Part shown: positions 1 to 9,167 of the stretch, one piece after another
Layout of the letters: every line of letters begins with the position of its first letter
How positions within the stretch are numbered: position 1 is the stretch's first letter
From: Sarcina ventriculi
Lineage (GTDB): Bacteria > Bacillota > Clostridia > Clostridiales > Clostridiaceae
Length of the DNA stretch: 64,000 bases
Assembly: GCF_900456775.1 (NCBI RefSeq)
Contig: NZ_UAUL01000001.1
Coordinates: 496,001 to 560,000, forward strand
Reading direction: 5' to 3'
Notes under the pieces: model-generated
What the model was told of the DNA's origin: nothing
What the model saw: the letters and a program-made list of their open reading frames with translations, nothing else
Databases searched by the model: none
Translations under genes and position numbers: made by a program

Positions 1-454
1 TTAATAAAAGGTACATCAAAGTATAAACATAAGAAACCTTTACATAATCTTTAAATTGCCCTGTAGCTTGATAATATAATTGATGAAAGGAATATGTGTT
101 AACAGGAATTATACTAAGGGCTATTAAAAACATTATTACATCATTATTAACAAAAGCAAAAATTAAAAATATAGCAGTTACTATTGCTTGCATAACCAAA
201 AATACTTTATGCTCTCCTTTAAGTTCTGCTTTATCAATTTCATTTGAACTTTTTCCACCATATTTTATATACATTCCATCTACAAAACCAAAATGTAAAA
301 AACCTATATATGATATATAAAAAGCATAAGTTTTTACAAAAGAATAAGATTCCACAGATAATATGGCTGGTACAACAAACCCTATTATTATCCCTGAAAT
401 CATACTTAAAAAATTTGCAGAAAATATCCTAAGAATACTATTTTTCAGACTCAT
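1..454 (-). CDS. Polysaccharide flippase (Wzx/MATE-like), N-terminal part, cut by window edge
   Basis: Reading the minus strand from the ATG at 454 gives an open frame of about 151 codons that runs off the left end. It begins MSLKNSILRIFSANFLSMIS and continues with hydrophobic segments and a G-F-V-D-G-M-Y-I-K-Y-G-G stretch typical of oligosaccharide (Wzx) flippases, which move lipid-linked glycan units across the membrane. A GGAGAAG ribosome-binding site lies just upstream of the ATG. It is transcribed leftward, away from the LCP gene. The flippase class is inferred from the N-terminus only; the rest is outside the window. Confidence 0.72.
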   Translation of the reverse strand, partial: MSLKNSILRIFSANFLSMISGIIIGFVVPAILSVESYSFVKTYAFYISYIGFLHFGFVDGMYIKYGGKSSNEIDKAELKGEHKVFLVMQAIVTAIFLIFAFVNNDVIMFLIALSIIPVNTYSFHQLYYQATGQFKDYVKVSYVYTLMYLLL

Positions 455-604
455 AACTTCTCCTTTTAATACCATTTTTAAATTTGTAAACTTTTTATTT
501 TAAACATATTTAATATTTTTATACATATAATTACTTTAAATCATTTTTTTATATTATTCAACAAATATATTTAAAAAAGTTTTATTAATAATATTATGTT
601 AAAC

Positions 605-633
605 TTTACATAAGTATGTCAAAATGTTACAAT
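605..633 (+). promoter_or_regulatory. Sigma-A-type promoter for the LCP gene
   Basis: TTTACA (605-610) and TACAAT (628-633) are separated by 17 bases. They lie about 30 bases upstream of the LCP start codon, which follows an AAGGAAG ribosome-binding site. The rest of 455-665 is AT-rich without a recognisable gene. Confidence 0.55.
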
Positions 634-665
634 TTATGTGTTATTACGAAAGGAAGTGCAGTTAA

Positions 666-1691
666 ATGGTCAATAATTCAAAAGAAAAAAACGTCACCAA
701 GAAAAAAAAATTGTCCCTAGGTAAAAAAATTTTAATAGTTTTTGGTCTTATTTGTCTTTTTGGTGTAAGTGTTTTAGGTGGAATCTTTGCTTATTCTTAC
801 GGTTTATTTAATAAAATGGAACAAGTAGAATTGGATAAAAATGATTTATCATTAAACACATACGTATCTAATGACAATATTGTAAACATCGCTTTATTTG
901 GAGTTGATAGTATGAATGGAGAAGGCGGTCGCTCTGATTCTATTTTAATTTTAACTATTGATAAAATTAATAATAAATTAAAGGTAAGTTCAATAATGAG
1001 AGATGCTTACGTTAATATCCCTGGTCATAACAAGGATAAAATAACTCATGCTTATGCCTATGGTGGTCCTCAACTTGCTGTAAAAACATTAAATGAAAAC
1101 TTCGATTTAGATATACAAGAATTTTTAACGGTAAATTTTGAATCATTTCCTGAAATAATAGATGCTTTAGGTGGAATTGATTTAGAAATTACACAAGAAG
1201 AAATAAACGCTTCTATAAATATAAATAGCCATATACAACACTTAAATTCATTAAATGGAACTAACTCTCCATATATAACTACTCCAGGACTTCAACATGT
1301 TGATGGAACACAAGCTTTAGCTTATGCTAGAATAAGATATACAGATGGCGGAGATGCTGCAAGAACTCAAAGACAACAAATTGTTCTTAATGCTTTAATT
1401 GAAAAAATAAAAGAAACCCCAGTAAGTAAATATAATGCTCTTTTAAATAAATTTTTACCTGTAATTAAGACAAGCTTAACTTCTAACGAAATGTTAGGCG
1501 TTGCTGGAGATGTTTTAAAACTTAGTAATTATCCAGTAGAAAATAAAACTTTTCCTCTTGTGGAAAATAGTAAGGACTCTATGATTAATGGAACTTATTA
1601 TTTAACCTTTAATGAAAATACCACTGTTAAAGAAATTCATGAATTTATATATGGAATTAGTGACACAAACTCTAAATCTTCTTCTAAATAA
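666..1691 (+). CDS. LCP (LytR-CpsA-Psr) family wall-glycopolymer ligase
   Basis: This 341-residue protein has a basic N-terminus, one membrane segment at about residues 20-42, and an extracellular LCP domain at about 80-250. Family hallmarks are GRSDSI (88-93), RDAYV (112-116), the K-I-T-H-A-Y-A-Y-G-G-P stretch near 125, and the Arg-rich YARIRYTDGGDAARTQRQQ near 220-238. LCP enzymes transfer undecaprenyl-linked glycopolymers onto peptidoglycan on the outer face of the membrane. It is a single-gene unit between a flippase fragment and secA2, and close to a polysaccharide cluster. It therefore probably attaches the locally made surface glycan to the wall. The exact glycan is inference. Confidence 0.9.
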   Translation: MVNNSKEKNVTKKKKLSLGKKILIVFGLICLFGVSVLGGIFAYSYGLFNKMEQVELDKNDLSLNTYVSNDNIVNIALFGVDSMNGEGGRSDSILILTIDKINNKLKVSSIMRDAYVNIPGHNKDKITHAYAYGGPQLAVKTLNENFDLDIQEFLTVNFESFPEIIDALGGIDLEITQEEINASININSHIQHLNSLNGTNSPYITTPGLQHVDGTQALAYARIRYTDGGDAARTQRQQIVLNALIEKIKETPVSKYNALLNKFLPVIKTSLTSNEMLGVAGDVLKLSNYPVENKTFPLVENSKDSMINGTYYLTFNENTTVKEIHEFIYGISDTNSKSSSK

Positions 1692-1715
1692 CATTAATTT
1701 CTAATAATATTAAAA

Positions 1716-1750
1716 AATTAAAAGGATAGTCATAAGCTATCCTTTTAATT
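1716..1750. terminator. Bidirectional terminator between the LCP gene and secA2
   Basis: AATTAAAAGGATAG pairs with CTATCCTTTTAATT around a 7-base loop. T/A runs on both sides let it serve the convergent LCP and secA2 genes. Confidence 0.85.
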
Positions 1751-1751
1751 T

Positions 1752-4112
1752 TTAAACCAATTCAAAAACTTCATTATTCTTATGAATATACTCCAATAAA
1801 TTTTTTACTGTTGCTAATTTTATATTTCTACTCATATTATTAAACATTTTACTTGATTCTATTTGAAATTCTTGAACTGGATCTACTTGCTTATATGATC
1901 TTAAATTTATCCCTTGCCTTAAATATTCCAAATCTTTTATATATTCTATCCAAAAACTATCAACAGTATCTAAAAGAATTTCTTTTTCAAAATTTTCTTC
2001 GTTATTATTCTTAAACAGTAAATATTTCTTTATCATAACTTTTTCTATTTCTACTGATAAATACTTAAACTTGCTTCCAATTATTAAACTATCTATATCC
2101 TCAGCGCTAAAATAAAAATTTTCAGCTAAATTTTTATTTATTTCTTTTATATCTTCTTTAGTTATTTCTTCATCTTCATTAAAATTACTTAATAAATCAT
2201 TAACTAAATAACTTATCATATTTATTATATCATCTTCTATATCATCTGAATCTAAAACTTTATTCCTTTGTTCATATATCACTTTTCTTTGCTTGTTTAT
2301 AACATCATCAAATCCAATTATATCTTTTCTTGCTGCAAAACTATCCCCTTCAACAGCTCTTTGTGCATTTTCTACCGAAATTATTGCTGATTTATGCTTA
2401 ATTTCTCCATCTTCACTCTTATTTAAACTTTCTATTATCTTCTTATACTTGCTAGACATATAATTTTTAATTATGTCATCTTCTAAAGAAACATAAAATA
2501 CACTCTCTCCTACATCACCTTGTCTTCCTGACCTTCCCCTTAATTGATTATCTACACGCCTTGAATCATGCTTTTCTGTCCCAATTACCTTTAAACCACC
2601 TAAACCATAAACTTCTTCAGTAAGTTTTATATCTGTTCCTCTTCCAGCCATATTAGTTGCTATTGTAATTGCCCCTTTTTCTCCAGCCTTTGCAACTATT
2701 TTAGCTTCCATTTCATGATTTTTAGCGTTCAAAACATTATGTGGTATATTTTTTCTCTTCAATATCGCTGATATATCTTCAGATTTCTGTATGCTAGAAG
2801 TACCAACTAATATCGGTTGTCCTGTTTTATTAGTCTTTATTATATCTTCAACAACAGCATAATATTTACTCTTTATATCAATATAAACCTTATCTTTATT
2901 ATCTATTCTTTGCACTGGTTTATTTGTTGGAACTACTATAACATCTAAAGAATAGATGTCCCTAAATTCTTTTTCTTCAGTATTTACAGTTCCACTCATT
3001 CCAGATAATTTTTTATAAAGTTTAAAAAAGTTTTGAAGTGTTATAGTTGCCATAGTTTCAGATTCTTCTTGGATATCTACACCTTCTTTAGCTTCTATTG
3101 CTTGATGAAGACCATCTGAAAAACGCCTTCCTTCCATTATCCTGCCTGTTCCTGTATCAACTATCAAAATTTCATCATTCTTATTAACTATATAATCTAT
3201 ATCTTTAACCATAGTATAGTTAGCCCTCATAGCTTGCACTATATGGTGCTGAAGATTTATATTTTTTAAATCTCCATAGTTATCTATTTTAAAATATTCT
3301 TCTACTTTTTCTATTCCCATTTCAGTCAAAGTAACTGCTTTTTTCTTATCATCTACTTCAAAATCTCTATCCTTTTTTAAAGTCTTAACAAACTCATCAA
3401 TATCTATATAATATTCAGTAGGCTCTGCCCCATCTCCCGATATTATAAGCGGAGTTCTCGCCTCATCTATCAAAATTGAATCTATTTCATCTATAATTAC
3501 ATAGTTAAGTTCTCTTTGGACTCTATTTTCTTTGCACTTAACCATATTATCCTTTAAATAATCAAAACCTATTTCACTATTTATTCCATAAACTATATCT
3601 TTATTGTAAATTTCTCTTCTTTCATCACCTTTCATATCATGAAGAATTACACCTGTTGTTAATCCTAAAAATTCATGTATTTTCCCTATTTCTTCACAGT
3701 CCCTTTTAGCTAGATACTCATTTGATGTAATAACATGAACACCTTTACCTGTTAAGGCATTTAAAAACGCTGGTAATGCTGAAACTAACGTTTTTCCTTC
3801 ACCAGTTTTCATCTCCGCAACTCTTCCTTGATGAAGAATAATTCCACCAAGTATTTGAACATCATAATGCTTCATGCCTAAAACTCTAAAAGAAGCTTCC
3901 CTAACTAAAGCAAAAGCCTCAACTAGCACATCATCTAAAGATTCACCATTTTTTATTCTTTCTTTTAATTCTTCTGTTATTTCCCTTAGCCTTTCATCCT
4001 TAATTTTTCCCATTTCATTATCTAAAGCTTTTATTTTTTCTACAATTGGCATTATCCTCTTTATCTCTCTTGAACTATAATCTCCAATAAATCCACTAAT
4101 TATCTTTTTCAA
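1752..4112 (-). CDS. secA2: Accessory Sec translocase ATPase SecA2
   Basis: This SecA-family motor has 786 residues. It has Walker A MKTGEGKT (101-108), DEID (208-211), the VGTSSIQKSE segment and the R-G-R-S-G-R-Q-G-D helicase motif. It is shorter than housekeeping SecA proteins (usually about 830-900). It ends at EYIHKNNEVFELV without the C-terminal Cys-rich zinc tail, as expected for SecA2. The start is TTG at 4112 behind an AGAGGGG site; ATG is not available there. SecA2 proteins export a limited client set, often S-layer or adhesin proteins. The nearby SLAP-like gene and secreted protein are the obvious candidate system. A second, housekeeping SecA is expected elsewhere in the genome. Confidence 0.88.
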   Translation of the reverse strand: MKKIISGFIGDYSSREIKRIMPIVEKIKALDNEMGKIKDERLREITEELKERIKNGESLDDVLVEAFALVREASFRVLGMKHYDVQILGGIILHQGRVAEMKTGEGKTLVSALPAFLNALTGKGVHVITSNEYLAKRDCEEIGKIHEFLGLTTGVILHDMKGDERREIYNKDIVYGINSEIGFDYLKDNMVKCKENRVQRELNYVIIDEIDSILIDEARTPLIISGDGAEPTEYYIDIDEFVKTLKKDRDFEVDDKKKAVTLTEMGIEKVEEYFKIDNYGDLKNINLQHHIVQAMRANYTMVKDIDYIVNKNDEILIVDTGTGRIMEGRRFSDGLHQAIEAKEGVDIQEESETMATITLQNFFKLYKKLSGMSGTVNTEEKEFRDIYSLDVIVVPTNKPVQRIDNKDKVYIDIKSKYYAVVEDIIKTNKTGQPILVGTSSIQKSEDISAILKRKNIPHNVLNAKNHEMEAKIVAKAGEKGAITIATNMAGRGTDIKLTEEVYGLGGLKVIGTEKHDSRRVDNQLRGRSGRQGDVGESVFYVSLEDDIIKNYMSSKYKKIIESLNKSEDGEIKHKSAIISVENAQRAVEGDSFAARKDIIGFDDVINKQRKVIYEQRNKVLDSDDIEDDIINMISYLVNDLLSNFNEDEEITKEDIKEINKNLAENFYFSAEDIDSLIIGSKFKYLSVEIEKVMIKKYLLFKNNNEENFEKEILLDTVDSFWIEYIKDLEYLRQGINLRSYKQVDPVQEFQIESSKMFNNMSRNIKLATVKNLLEYIHKNNEVFELV

Positions 4113-4219
4113 AATTACCCCTCTTTTATCTATATTATTTTAATTATACAAATATAATATATTCCAATTTAATATCTATATTTGAAATTATAACTTTTTA
4201 TATCATTTTTATCAATAAT

Positions 4220-4247
4220 TTTACAAAAAGTATTTTAATGGTATAAT
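4220..4247 (+). promoter_or_regulatory. Sigma-A-type promoter for the MBOAT operon
   Basis: TTTACA (4220-4225) and TATAAT (4242-4247) are 16 bases apart and sit directly upstream of the AAGGAG site of the MBOAT gene. Confidence 0.65.
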
Positions 4248-4279
4248 ATATTTATGATTTTTTAAGGAGATGATGATTA

Positions 4280-5668
4280 TTGTCGTTTAATTCATTAATA
4301 TTCATATTGTTTTTTTTACCATTAATACTTTTTTTGTATTATATTATTAAAGATAAATACAAAAACTTAGTACTTTTATTGGGCAGTATAGTGTTTTATT
4401 CCTTTTCTTCAACAAAAACTTTATTAATAATTTTTATAAGTATTCTAGTAAATTATTTTATAGGCATCACTATAAATAAAAGCAAATATAAAAAACATGT
4501 ATTATTTATTGGTATTTTATTTAATATTTTAATTTTAATTTACTACAAATATGTAAACTTTTTTGTTTCGTCTTTCAGTAATTTTTTAGGACAATATATA
4601 AATATTAAATTTTCTCCACTTAGCTTATTAATACCTCTTGGTTTATCTTATATAACATTTCAACAAATTAGCTATATAGTAGATATTTATAGAGATAGTG
4701 AAACTAACATTAACTTTTTAGATTATTGTTTATATATATTATTTTTTCCAAAAATAATTTCTGGTCCTATAATTCAGTTTAAAGATGTTAAATCTAACTT
4801 TAAATTCAGAGAATATACTGATGATTCTATGAATGATGGAATTTATAGATTTGCCACAGGTCTTGGAAAAAAAATAATAATAGCTAGTACACTTCAAAAT
4901 GTTGTAGATAAAATATTTGCTTTAGACCCAAACACACTTCCTATGTCATTAGCTTGGCTTGGAATAATAGCATACACTATGCAAATATATTTTGATTTTT
5001 CAGGCTATACAGATATGGCGATAGGTATTGCTAAAATGTTCTGTTTTAATCTTCCTGAAAACTTTAATAAGCCATATCTCTCAAAAAGTATAGGAGAATT
5101 TTGGAGAAGATGGCATATCACCCTTTCTAATTTTTTAAGAGATTATATATATATTCCTCTTGGTGGTAATAAAGTTTCTAGAAGTAGAATGCTTATAAAT
5201 ACAATGATAGTTTTCTCTTTAAGCGGTATTTGGCATGGAGCCAATTTTACATTTATAATTTGGGGATTTTATCATGGATTTTGGGTTATTATTGAAAAAC
5301 TTGGCTTTAAAAAATTTTTAAACAAATTACCTAATGCTTTATCTCAAAGTATTACCTTTACCATAGTATCAATTGGCTGGGTATTTTTTAGATCTGACAA
5401 TGTTAAATATGCAGTAAAATATATTAAAACTTTATTTAACCCTTTTGCTATAAATAGAGTTTTAGATACATCTTTTTTAGGATTAGATAAAAAATTCTTT
5501 TTAATATTATTAATTGCACTTTTAATAACTTTAATTCCTAAAATAAAAATTATTAAAAGCAATATTAGCACATTTGCTAACAAGTGTTTTTCTCTTATCA
5601 TTCTTGTTTACTCTATCGCTATAGTAACCACAGGAAGCTTTAAGCCATTTATATATTTTAAGTTTTAA
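4280..5668 (+). CDS. MBOAT-family O-acyltransferase (PatA/AlgI-like)
   Basis: This 462-residue multi-pass membrane protein has the MBOAT signatures DFSGYTDMAIG (about 239-250), FWRRWHITLS (about 274-283) and GIWHGANFTFIIWGFYHG, with the two conserved histidines near 319 and 333. MBOAT proteins of this group move acetyl groups across the membrane for O-acetylation of glycans. The start is TTG at 4280, about 10 bases after AAGGAG. The nearby ATG at 4270 reads into a stop within seven codons. The next gene encodes the usual extracellular partner, so the two form an acetylation pair. The substrate is not shown by sequence; a wall polysaccharide is the likely one here. Confidence 0.9.
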   Translation: MSFNSLIFILFFLPLILFLYYIIKDKYKNLVLLLGSIVFYSFSSTKTLLIIFISILVNYFIGITINKSKYKKHVLFIGILFNILILIYYKYVNFFVSSFSNFLGQYINIKFSPLSLLIPLGLSYITFQQISYIVDIYRDSETNINFLDYCLYILFFPKIISGPIIQFKDVKSNFKFREYTDDSMNDGIYRFATGLGKKIIIASTLQNVVDKIFALDPNTLPMSLAWLGIIAYTMQIYFDFSGYTDMAIGIAKMFCFNLPENFNKPYLSKSIGEFWRRWHITLSNFLRDYIYIPLGGNKVSRSRMLINTMIVFSLSGIWHGANFTFIIWGFYHGFWVIIEKLGFKKFLNKLPNALSQSITFTIVSIGWVFFRSDNVKYAVKYIKTLFNPFAINRVLDTSFLGLDKKFFLILLIALLITLIPKIKIIKSNISTFANKCFSLIILVYSIAIVTTGSFKPFIYFKF

Positions 5669-5699
5669 ATATATTAATTGTAGAAAGGGGAAAAACTCT

Positions 5700-7190
5700 A
5701 TGAAAAAAGATATTATTAAACATAAGAAAAATATAAAGATTATAAATTTTATAAAAAGAAAATGGTATTTATGTGGATTTTTAATTATAATATTTCTTCC
5801 CTTAATTCAAATGAATTTAAATATTTTTAATACTTCTACAATAAATGAAAAGAGGGAAAAAGCACAAAAACCTGTATTTAATAAAAACGAAGACATTTCA
5901 ATTTATCTACAAAATTATGAAACTTATTTTAATGATAATTTTGGATTTAGAGAAAATTTTATAAAACTTGCCAATACAATAGATGTTAAGGTATTTAATA
6001 TTTCATCAAACTCTAATGTTATTTTAGGTAAAAATAATTACTTATATTCTTATGAAGAAACTAATGATTATAATAAGATAAATACTTTAACCGATGAACA
6101 AATAAATACTATTTTAAATAAGTTATCTTATTTTCAAAAAAAGCTAGCTGAAAGAGGTATCGATTTTGTATTTACTGTTGCTCCTAATAAAAGCACCATT
6201 TACCCTGAATTTATGCCCTATGAAAGTTTAAATGAAAATGGTCAAAATAATCTTGATAAAATAAATAACTCTATAAATAATTATTCTATAAATTATATAA
6301 ACTATAAAAATCTTATGATAAATAATAAAAAAAATTATGAACTTTATTATAAAAGAGATACTCATTGGAATACGGTTGCGTCTACTTTAGCCTCTAATGA
6401 ACTTTTAAATTATTTTTCAACTAAATATAATTCTGATTTTGGCTCAGTTTCTCCTATAAATATCAGAAAAGACCATAGACAAGGAGATTTAGACGATCTA
6501 CTAGGTATTAAAACAGATATACTTGAAACTACATGTGATATTAATACAATAGAAACTGATAATAAACTTCCAAAAACTCTTGTTTATATGGATTCTTTCT
6601 ATAATGATGTTTTACCATGTGTAAATAACTTTTTTATTCAACGAATTGATATGCATAATTTAAATTCACCGGTTCATAGTAATTTTTCTATGTATTCACC
6701 AAATTCAAAAATAGTCATTTTTGAAATTGTTGAAAGATATATACCAGAACTATTAAACTATGATTTTAGTGTATTTGATGACTGTATGGATGATTTTGAG
6801 TCCAATTTATCAAAAAATACATTAGACTTAAATTCAGGAGTTTTTAAGAACGTAGCAAAATTTACAGATATATCACCGTTTAGATTTTCTTCACTATCTG
6901 AGGACTCATATATAACATGGAATACAAACATTAAAACTTTGGATTATATATACTTAGATTTAAATAATCTAGATGAATATAAAATAATTACTCTATATTG
7001 GGCAAAAGAAAATGAAGATTTTACAGATGAAAGTTCTATTGATATACTGTTGAAACCTGGAAAATGTAAATATCAAATTCCTGTTGTCAATAATAATACA
7101 AACATAGATAAAATAAGATTAGCATTTAATAATAAACCTAATGTTGACTTAAATATTAACTCTATTGATCTTTATACTAAAAATAATTAA
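5700..7190 (+). CDS. AlgX/AlgJ-like SGNH acyltransferase partner (PatB/DHHW-like)
   Basis: This 496-residue protein has one N-terminal membrane segment (about 22-40) and an extracellular domain. It carries the DNFGFRE segment (79-85) and RDTHWN (219-224), the Asp/His part of the AlgX-type catalytic triad. The D-S-F motif at 298-300 can supply the nucleophile Ser299. It sits 31 bases downstream of the MBOAT gene behind a GAAAGGGG site, so the two are co-transcribed. Known pairs (AlgI/AlgJ-X, PatA/PatB) acetylate polysaccharides outside the membrane. The C-terminal 150 residues look like an extra beta-rich domain that I do not recognise. Confidence 0.8.
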   Translation: MKKDIIKHKKNIKIINFIKRKWYLCGFLIIIFLPLIQMNLNIFNTSTINEKREKAQKPVFNKNEDISIYLQNYETYFNDNFGFRENFIKLANTIDVKVFNISSNSNVILGKNNYLYSYEETNDYNKINTLTDEQINTILNKLSYFQKKLAERGIDFVFTVAPNKSTIYPEFMPYESLNENGQNNLDKINNSINNYSINYINYKNLMINNKKNYELYYKRDTHWNTVASTLASNELLNYFSTKYNSDFGSVSPINIRKDHRQGDLDDLLGIKTDILETTCDINTIETDNKLPKTLVYMDSFYNDVLPCVNNFFIQRIDMHNLNSPVHSNFSMYSPNSKIVIFEIVERYIPELLNYDFSVFDDCMDDFESNLSKNTLDLNSGVFKNVAKFTDISPFRFSSLSEDSYITWNTNIKTLDYIYLDLNNLDEYKIITLYWAKENEDFTDESSIDILLKPGKCKYQIPVVNNNTNIDKIRLAFNNKPNVDLNINSIDLYTKNN

Positions 7191-7215
7191 ATATTAACAA
7201 TGTAAAATTAATTAT

Positions 7216-7245
7216 AAAGCCTTGAAAATATTACTTCAAGGCTTT
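7216..7245. terminator. Terminator hairpin between convergent genes
   Basis: AAAGCCTTGAA pairs with TTCAAGGCTTT around an 8-base loop. It lies between the acyltransferase operon and the SLAP-like gene and can serve both strands, although its U-tracts are short. Confidence 0.7.
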
Positions 7246-7254
7246 CATATAGTA

Positions 7255-8064
7255 TTATAGATTTTTAAACAATATCTTAAAATCCATCCCATCATGTTTA
7301 GGTAGCAACAAAATTTCTTTAAATGGTATTAGTATATTTTTCATTACTACTTTATTAGCGGGTATAAGACAACTATTATTTTCAAATTTAATCACACTTT
7401 CATATATTATAAGATTATTTGAAGTTGTAATAACAATAGGTAATGTTGCTATACTTAAATCTTTTACAAAAGAATTTCTAATAATCAAACTTATAAAATA
7501 CCCATCTTCAATATACATCTTTTTAAATATATTAATAGCTAAACTATTTTCATTTATCTTTGGTAAATTCGCAATAAATTTATTAAACTCTCGCTTAATA
7601 ATATACCCTTTAAATTTAGGCTCTATATTAAATTCCAATTCTATTGGTTCATACTTTTCTAAATTATTTAAATTACCTATATTTATTTCAAATGAATTTA
7701 AATCATAAAATTCTTCTAATAAGATTTTCTTGATTCTCAATTCTTTAAAAACTGCCTGTGCCATTTTTATCTCTTCTTCTACATATAAAACCTTATTTAT
7801 TTTATTTTTACCACAGGTAATCACGAAAGGCAAAGATTTTACTAAAATATCTTTTTTAGAAGTATTAATTATATAAATTCCAATTTCTATATAGTCCTCT
7901 TTCTCATATATATATGATTTATAAATATATAAATTATTACTTCTTAATTCTTCATTTTTTAACACATTAAAAAGTTCTTCTTTTAAAAATTCTTTTAAAA
8001 ATTCACTCTCATGAATTTTGCTTTTCATTTCCACATTATTAAAATCTAGTTTTCTAATTTCCAT
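7255..8064 (-). CDS. SLAP-like duplicated-domain protein, candidate S-layer assembly factor
   Basis: This 269-residue protein has no signal peptide or membrane segment. It holds two related halves. Each has the pattern Y-I-E-I-G-I-Y-I-I-N-T-S then LPFVIT, and in the second half Y-F-I-S-L-I-I-R-N-S then LPIVIT, followed in each half by a K/N-rich strand and a final I-L-L. This internal duplication matches what I know of the SLAP domain, duplicated in the SlaP protein that works with SecA2 in Bacillus anthracis S-layer secretion. The start is ATG at 8064, eight bases after AAAGGTGG; an upstream in-frame GTG lies inside that site. The stop of the preceding gene is 12 bases upstream of the ATG. 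The family call is by eye. Confidence 0.6.
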   Translation of the reverse strand: MEIRKLDFNNVEMKSKIHESEFLKEFLKEELFNVLKNEELRSNNLYIYKSYIYEKEDYIEIGIYIINTSKKDILVKSLPFVITCGKNKINKVLYVEEEIKMAQAVFKELRIKKILLEEFYDLNSFEINIGNLNNLEKYEPIELEFNIEPKFKGYIIKREFNKFIANLPKINENSLAINIFKKMYIEDGYFISLIIRNSFVKDLSIATLPIVITTSNNLIIYESVIKFENNSCLIPANKVVMKNILIPFKEILLLPKHDGMDFKILFKNL

Positions 8065-8078
8065 AATTTTATCCACCT

Positions 8079-9050
8079 TTAAGTGTTAATTATAATAGCA
8101 TTTAATCTATTTTGTTTTTTTATAAATTCCAAAATTTTATTTACATCATCATAAAAATCATTCATTTCATAATATTTTTTTTCATTTTCCAAAATATTTT
8201 CTATTATAATACCTCTATATATTTTAGGAACATTAATTAAATTTCCTATTAATAAATTTAACAAAATATCTCTTTTTTCTTTATAACTCTCTAAACTGTT
8301 ATACCTATATATTAAATAATACTTATTCACCAATAAACTAAACTCTTTATAATTATTTATAATATTCTTATTTAATAAAGATTTAAATTCGCTACTTTCA
8401 TAAAAATCATTATCATATTTATCTTTAAAAATATTTTTAATATCTTTAAATTTACATTTATTTAAGTTTTTTATTTTTCCATTAATTTTTTCTTCAAAAA
8501 AAACATAAATATCATCTAAAAATTCATAGTTTTTATAATTAAAATTCTTTAAAAACCTTTCTATTACTTCCAAATCTTCTATTGAAGGATTATAATTTTG
8601 ATATAAATTTTTATCTAGTAACTCTTCAATTTTCACATTATCTCTTATTGCCTTTATTTCTTCTATAAGTGGTGTATTTTCATCATCATATTCAAAAGTA
8701 ATTTGACTACTTAAAAAATTAAAAAAACCTCTTATTTTGAGCAAAATATTCATAGAATCTATAATATTCTTACAATCCATATTTTTATAAAAAAGAATTA
8801 TTTCTTTAATTTTAAATAAAATAGTTGCATCACTAAATCTTTTATCACCATACTCTGTTAACTCTTTTAAAATAAGCAAAATCTCACTAGCTTCTTCTAA
8901 ATCACATTTATTTAAAGCTTTTTTATAATTAGCTAAACAACTATTAATATCTAAATCTAACGTATTAAGATTACAAATATCACCAATGTTTATAACAAAA
9001 TCATTACTATCGTTATTTTCCCTTATATCTATAACATATTTTTTATCCAT
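8079..9050 (-). CDS. Uncharacterised helical cytoplasmic protein in the secA2/S-layer region
   Basis: This 323-residue protein is not one I recognise. It has no signal peptide or membrane segment, is rich in Lys, Asn, Ile and Glu, and looks mostly helical. An N-terminal strand-like stretch (KKYVIDIRENNDSNDFVINI) is followed by helix-rich segments such as ANYKKALNKCDLEEASEILLILKEL. The start is ATG at 9050 preceded by AGAGGA; an in-frame TTG at 9065 would lie inside that site. It is translationally close to the SLAP-like gene and follows the secreted-protein gene across a hairpin. Its position suggests a chaperone or targeting role in secretion, but that is inference from context only. Confidence 0.75.
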   Translation of the reverse strand: MDKKYVIDIRENNDSNDFVINIGDICNLNTLDLDINSCLANYKKALNKCDLEEASEILLILKELTEYGDKRFSDATILFKIKEIILFYKNMDCKNIIDSMNILLKIRGFFNFLSSQITFEYDDENTPLIEEIKAIRDNVKIEELLDKNLYQNYNPSIEDLEVIERFLKNFNYKNYEFLDDIYVFFEEKINGKIKNLNKCKFKDIKNIFKDKYDNDFYESSEFKSLLNKNIINNYKEFSLLVNKYYLIYRYNSLESYKEKRDILLNLLIGNLINVPKIYRGIIIENILENEKKYYEMNDFYDDVNKILEFIKKQNRLNAIIINT

Positions 9051-9087
9051 AAATTCCTCTTGCAAAATTTAATTTTTGTAAAACAAC

Positions 9088-9138
9088 AAGAGTTACCTCT
9101 TAAAGAAGTAATTTAAACTTATTCTTGAGATAACTCTT
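9088..9138 (-). terminator. Hairpin after the secreted-protein gene (leaky terminator or mRNA-stabilising stem)
   Basis: On the minus strand AAGAGTTATCTC pairs with GAGGTAACTCTT (12 pairs, one G-U), followed by GTTGTTTTAC. The U-tract is imperfect, so read-through into the two downstream genes is plausible. That would keep the secreted protein abundant and the helper proteins low. Confidence 0.6.
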
Positions 9139-9167
9139 AAAATCAATCTATTAATATATTAAAATTT

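Noticed and set aside
96-432. Two small plus-strand frames near the left end
   Set aside because: They are antisense to the flippase gene read on the minus strand, which is longer and has a good start site.
1752-4112. Housekeeping SecA
   Set aside because: It is shorter than SecA1 and lacks the C-terminal zinc tail; context and length fit SecA2.
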